This document shows, piece after piece, positions 60,900 to 64,000 of a DNA stretch of 64,000 nt (position 1 is the stretch's first letter; each line of letters begins with the position of its first letter). Origin of the DNA: Cyprinodon diabolis (taxonomy: Eukaryota; Chordata; Actinopteri; Cyprinodontiformes; Cyprinodontidae); NCBI GenBank assembly GCA_030533445.1, contig JARPUW010000261.1:310001-374000 (forward strand), written 5' to 3'. Below the pieces are notes generated by a model that searched no databases, was not told the origin of the DNA, and saw only the letters and a list, made by a program, of their open reading frames with translations. A program made the position numbers and the translations under genes.

Positions 60900-63201
60900 A
60901 TGATTTCCAGAAAAGATCATGGCTGTATCATTAATGGTTTGTCTGTTACAACTCCAGAGACCAAAATGGCATTATCTCATTGTGAAATGAGCGTTTTGGC
61001 CTCAACTTCTGATTTGAAGCTTGGAAGCAAAAACATCTGCTCAAATCTACTTTATATTGTTAGTTTTCAGCTCTATATGATTGCCAGAAAAGATCATGGC
61101 TGTATCATTAATGGTTTGTCTGTTACAACTCCAGAGGCCAAAATGGCATTATCTCACTGTGAAATGAGCGTTTTGGCCTCAACTTCTGATTTGAAGCTTG
61201 GAAGCAAAAACATCTGCTCAAATCTACTTTGTATTGTTAGTTTTCAGCTCTAGATGATTGCCAGAAAAGATCATGGCTGTATCATTAATGGTTTGTCTGT
61301 TACAACTCCAGAGGCCAAAATGGCATTATCTCACTGTGAAATGAGCGTTTTGGCCTCAACTTCTGATTTGAAGCTTGGAAGCAAAAACATCTGCTCAAAT
61401 CTACTTTATATTGTTAGTTTTCAGCTCTAGATGATTGCCAGAAAAGATCATGGCTGTATCATTAATGGTTTGTCTGTTACAACTCCAGAGGCCAAAATTG
61501 CATTATCTCATTGTGAAATGAGCGTTTTGGCCTCAACTTCTGATTTGAAGCTTGGAAGCAAAAACATCTGCTCAAATCTACTTTATATTGTTAGTTTTCA
61601 GCTCTAGATGATTGCAAGAAAAGATCATGGCTGTATCATTAATGGTTTGTCTGTTACAACTCCAGAGGCCAAAATGCCATTATCTCACTCTGAAAAGAGC
61701 GTTTTGGCCTCAACCTTCTGATTTGAAGCTTGGAACCAAAAACATCTGCTCAAATCTACTTTATATTGTTAGTTTTCAGCTCTAGATGATTGCCAGAAAA
61801 GATCATGGCTGTATCATTAATCGTTTGTCTGTTACAACTCCAGAGGCCAAAATGGCATTATCTCACTGTGAAATGAGCGTTTTGGCCTCAACTTCTGTTT
61901 TGAAGCTTGGAACCATAAACATCTGCTCAAATCTACTTTATATTGTTAGTTTTCAGCTCTAGATGATTGCCAGAAAAGATCATGGCTGTATCATTAATGG
62001 TTTGTCCGTTACAACTCCAGAGGCCAAAATGGCATTATCTCACTGTGAAATGAGCGTTTTGGCCTCAACTTCTGATTTGAAGCTTGGAACCAAAAACATC
62101 TGCTCAAATCTACTTTATATTGTTAGTTTTCAGCTCTAGATGATTGCCAGAAAAGATCATGGCTGTATCATTAATGGTTTGTCTGTTACAACTCCAGAGG
62201 CCAAAATGGCATTATCTCACTGTGAAATGAGCGTTTTGGCCTCAACTTCTGTTTTGAAGCTTGGAACCATAAACATCTGCTCAAATCTACTTTATATTGT
62301 TAGTTTTCAGCTCTAGATGATTGCCAGAAAAGATCATGGCTGTATCATTAATGGTTTGTCTGTTACAACTCCAGAGGCCAAAATGGCATTATCTCACTGT
62401 GAAATGAGCGTTTTGGCCTCAACTTCTGATTTCCAGCTTGGAAGCAAAAACATCTGCTCAAATCTACTTTATATTGTTAGTTTTCAGCTCTAGATGATTG
62501 CCAGAAAAGATTATGGCTGTATCATTAATGGTTTGTCTGTTACAACTCCAGAGGCCAAAATGGCATTATCTCACTGTGAAATGAGCGTTTTGGCCTCAAC
62601 TTCTGATTTCCAGCTTGGAAGCAAAAACATCTGCTCAAATCTACTTTATATTGTTAGTTTTCAGCTCTAGATGATTGCCAGAAAAGATCATGGCTGTATC
62701 ATTAATGGTTTGTCTGTTACAACTCCAGAGGCCAAAATGGCATTATCTCACTGTGAAATGAGCGTTTTGGCCTCAACTTCTGATTTCCAGCTTGGAAGCA
62801 AAAACATCTGCTCAAATCTACTTTATATTGTTAGTTTTCAGCTCTAGATGATTGCCAGAAAACATCATGGCTGTATCATTAATGGTTTGTCTGTTACAAC
62901 TCCAGAGGCCAAAATGGCATTATCTCACTGTGAAATGAGCGTTTTGGCCTCAACTTCTGATTTGAAGCTTGGAAGCAAAAACATCTGCTCAAATCTACTT
63001 TATATTGTTAGTTTTCAGCTCTAGATGATTGCCAGAAAAGATCATGGCTGTATCATTAATGGTTTGTCTGTTACAACTCCAGAGGCCAAAATGGCATTAT
63101 CTCACTGTGAAATGAGCGTTTTGGCCTCAACTTCTGATTTGAAGCTTGGAAGCAAAAACATCTGCTCAAATCTACTTTATATTGTTAGTTTTCAACTCTA
63201 G
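60900..63201. repeat. 13-mer higher-order repeat, copy 1 (2,302 bp)
   Basis: Thirteen units: GATTTCC/AGAGACC/CATTGTG ending in CTCTAT; A with TTTGTATTG; A; AAAATTGC/CATTGTG; a GCAAGAAAAG/AAAATGCC/CACTCTG B'-type; C with AATCG; D with ACC; C; H; GATTATGG-H; H; CATCATGG-A; and A. The read-through pair at its start recurs at 63,202, a step of 2,302 bp. Three H units occur within four monomers, which hints at a small local expansion of H. The last units resemble the end of the 12-mer. Confidence 0.93.
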
Positions 63202-63732
63202 ATGATTTCCAGAAAAGATCATGGCTGTATCATTAATGGTTTGTCTGTTACAACTCCAGAGACCAAAATGGCATTATCTCATTGTGAAATGAGCGTTTTG
63301 GCCTCAACTTCTGATTTGAAGCTTGGAAGCAAAAACATCTGCTCAAATCTACTTTATATTGTTAGTTTTCAGCTCTATATGATTGCCAGAAAAGATCATG
63401 GCTGTATCATTAATGGTTTGTCTGTTACAACTCCAGAGACCAAAATGGCATTATCTCATTGTGAAATGAGCGTTTTGGCCTCAACTTCTGATTTGAAGCT
63501 TGGAAGCAAAAACATCTGCTCAAATCTACTTTATATTGTTAGTTTTCAGCTCTATATGATTGCCAGAAAAGATCATGGCTGTATCATTAATGGTTTGTCT
63601 GTTACAACTCCAGAGGCCAAAATGGCATTATCTCACTGTGAAATGAGCGTTTTGGCCTCAACTTCTGATTTGAAGCTTGGAAGCAAAAACATCTGCTCAA
63701 ATCTACTTTGTATTGTTAGTTTTCAGCTCTAG
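63202..63732 (+). repeat. Fresh single-monomer duplication creating a three-unit frame
   Basis: Three monomers read as one 176-codon frame because the first two end in TAT instead of TAG (G177T). The homologous place at 60,900 has two units. The middle unit starts like the third (GATTGCC) but then carries AGAGACC and CATTGTG like the first, and ends CTCTAT like the first. This is what a 177-bp tandem duplication gives when its break lies between monomer position 6 and the AGAG(A/G)CC site near 61. The frame has no sign of being a gene. Confidence 0.88.
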
Positions 63733-63789
63733 ATGATTGCCAGAAAAGATCATGGCTGTATCATTAATGGTTTGTCTGTTACAACTCCA

Positions 63790-63836
63790 GAGGCCAAAAT
63801 GGCATTATCTCACTGTGAAATGAGCGTTTTGGCCTC
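63790..63836. other. Conserved dyad of the monomer (representative copy)
   Basis: GAGGCCAAAA at monomer positions 58-67 and TTTTGGCCTC at 95-104 are perfect inverted complements, separated by 27 nt. A shorter CTCA/TGAG pair (77-80 and 89-92) lies in the loop of A-type units. The representative given is the monomer at 63,733. Almost every unit keeps the 10-bp arms, while sub-class variants cluster outside them. Exceptions are the GTGGCC units, the G units (GGCCTA), the AGAGACC units and GGACTC near 59,050. It could be a protein-binding palindrome or a cruciform-prone site. No function is shown. Confidence 0.8.
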
Positions 63837-64000
63837 AACTTCTGATTTGAAGCTTGGAAGCAAAAACATCTGCTCAAATCTACTTTATATTGTTAGTTTT
63901 CAGCTCTAGATGATTGCCAGAAAAGATCATGGCTGTATCATTAATGGTTTGTCTGTTACAACTCCAGAGGCCAAAATTGCATTATCTCATTGTGAAATGA

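Larger units (their letters stand above)
1..64000 (+). repeat. 177-bp satellite array, 360 complete monomers
   Basis: The whole window is a head-to-tail satellite with no interruption and no change of orientation. Walking from one ATGATTGCC monomer start to the next gives 360 full units from 103 to 63,909, plus partial units at both ends. Most units are 177 bp. Units carrying one extra C near position 106 (AACCTTC instead of AACTTC) are 178 bp. Each unit normally has a HindIII-type AAGCTT at 118-123 and TCTAGA across the unit junction. GC is about 38% by counting the consensus. Neighbouring units differ at a limited set of recurring sites rather than at random, so sub-classes can be followed. 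I do not recognise the family. Its orientation relative to any centromere, and the species, cannot be told from the sequence. Confidence 0.98.
63202..64000. repeat. 13-mer higher-order repeat, copy 2 (cut by window end)
   Basis: Start of the next 13-mer copy, cut by the window edge. It matches 60,900 onward except for one additional 177-bp monomer at its beginning. The AAAATTGC marker is displaced by 2,479 bp (2,302 + 177) from its partner (61,498 and 63,977). Confidence 0.9.

Noticed and set aside
60900..61253. A 117-codon open frame, with similar ones at 3,295, 5,599, 9,145, 11,449 and 63,202, as a protein gene
   Set aside because: Each is two or three satellite monomers whose in-frame TAG was lost by one base change. 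The monomer is 59 codons long, so the frame persists by arithmetic. Many sister units carry a one-base insertion, and no domain or gene context is visible.
1..64000. CENP-B box
   Set aside because: No match to the essential TTCG....A..CGGG core was seen in the consensus or in the variant units I read. CpG is nearly absent.
1..64000. Known human-type satellites (alpha, beta, gamma, HSAT) or Arabidopsis/Brassica centromere repeats
   Set aside because: The 177-bp length is close to some of these, but the sequence does not resemble what I know of those families. I leave the family unnamed.
1..64000. RNA polymerase III internal promoter or tRNA-derived origin
   Set aside because: TGGC-containing stretches loosely resemble an A box, but no GGTTCGA-type B box is present at a suitable distance.
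1..64000. Transposable element, inversion or unique insertion within the array
   Set aside because: Monomer starts can be walked from 103 to 63,910 in steps of 177 or 178 bp without a leftover segment or a reversed unit.

Overview
The window is one uninterrupted block of eukaryotic satellite DNA. It holds 360 complete head-to-tail copies of a 177-bp monomer (178 bp in several sub-classes), plus partial copies at both ends (1-102 and 63,910-64,000). All copies lie in the same orientation. I found no gene, RNA gene, transposon, inversion or non-satellite base run. The consensus is about 38% GC with a single CpG (roughly one sixth of expectation), which suggests a genome with CpG methylation, such as a vertebrate or plant. 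I do not recognise the family and cannot name the species. A pericentromeric, centromeric or other heterochromatic block read through by a long-read assembly is the natural inference, but nothing here proves a centromere.

Monomer numbering used below: position 1 is the A of ATGATTGCCAG and position 177 is the G of CTCTAG. Recurring classes are defined by linked variants. A: T89, A113, G128. B: T89A, one extra C near 106, A113T, G128C (178 bp); B' is B without A113T. C: A113T, G128C, A131T. D: A plus T45C. E: C71T, A113T, G128C. F: T45C, T89A, A113T, G128C. G: B'-like with CCTAAACC at 101. H: GATTTCCAGC at 112.

The monomers are ordered into a succession of different higher-order repeats (HORs), each mostly duplicated in tandem:
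(1) 103-11,802, two copies of a 33-mer of 5,850 bp, with an internal 6-mer duplication of 1,063 bp.
(2) 11,803-13,221, an 8-monomer junction.
(3) 13,222-20,668, two copies of a 21-mer (3,724 and 3,723 bp).
(4) 20,669-24,923, a mosaic.
(5) 24,924-28,113, two copies of a 9-mer of 1,595 bp.
(6) 27,582-36,268, a 24-mer of 4,254 bp followed by a 25-mer of 4,433 bp.
(7) 36,269-40,876, a mosaic of pieces of zones 2-4.
(8) 40,877-42,470, a 9-mer of 1,594 bp.
(9) 42,471-54,695, a 35-mer (6,201 bp) and a 34-mer (6,024 bp).
(10) 54,696-56,647, 11 more diverged monomers.
(11) 56,648-60,899, two copies of a 12-mer of 2,126 bp.
(12) 60,900-64,000, a 13-mer of 2,302 bp and the start of a second copy.

No gene set works together here. 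The biology is array evolution: unequal exchange in monomer register, insertion and loss of whole monomers, dispersal of multi-monomer modules and hybrid monomers with mappable breakpoints. The long open frames are by-products of a monomer length divisible by three. A conserved 10-bp dyad in each monomer is the best candidate for a sequence feature under constraint.
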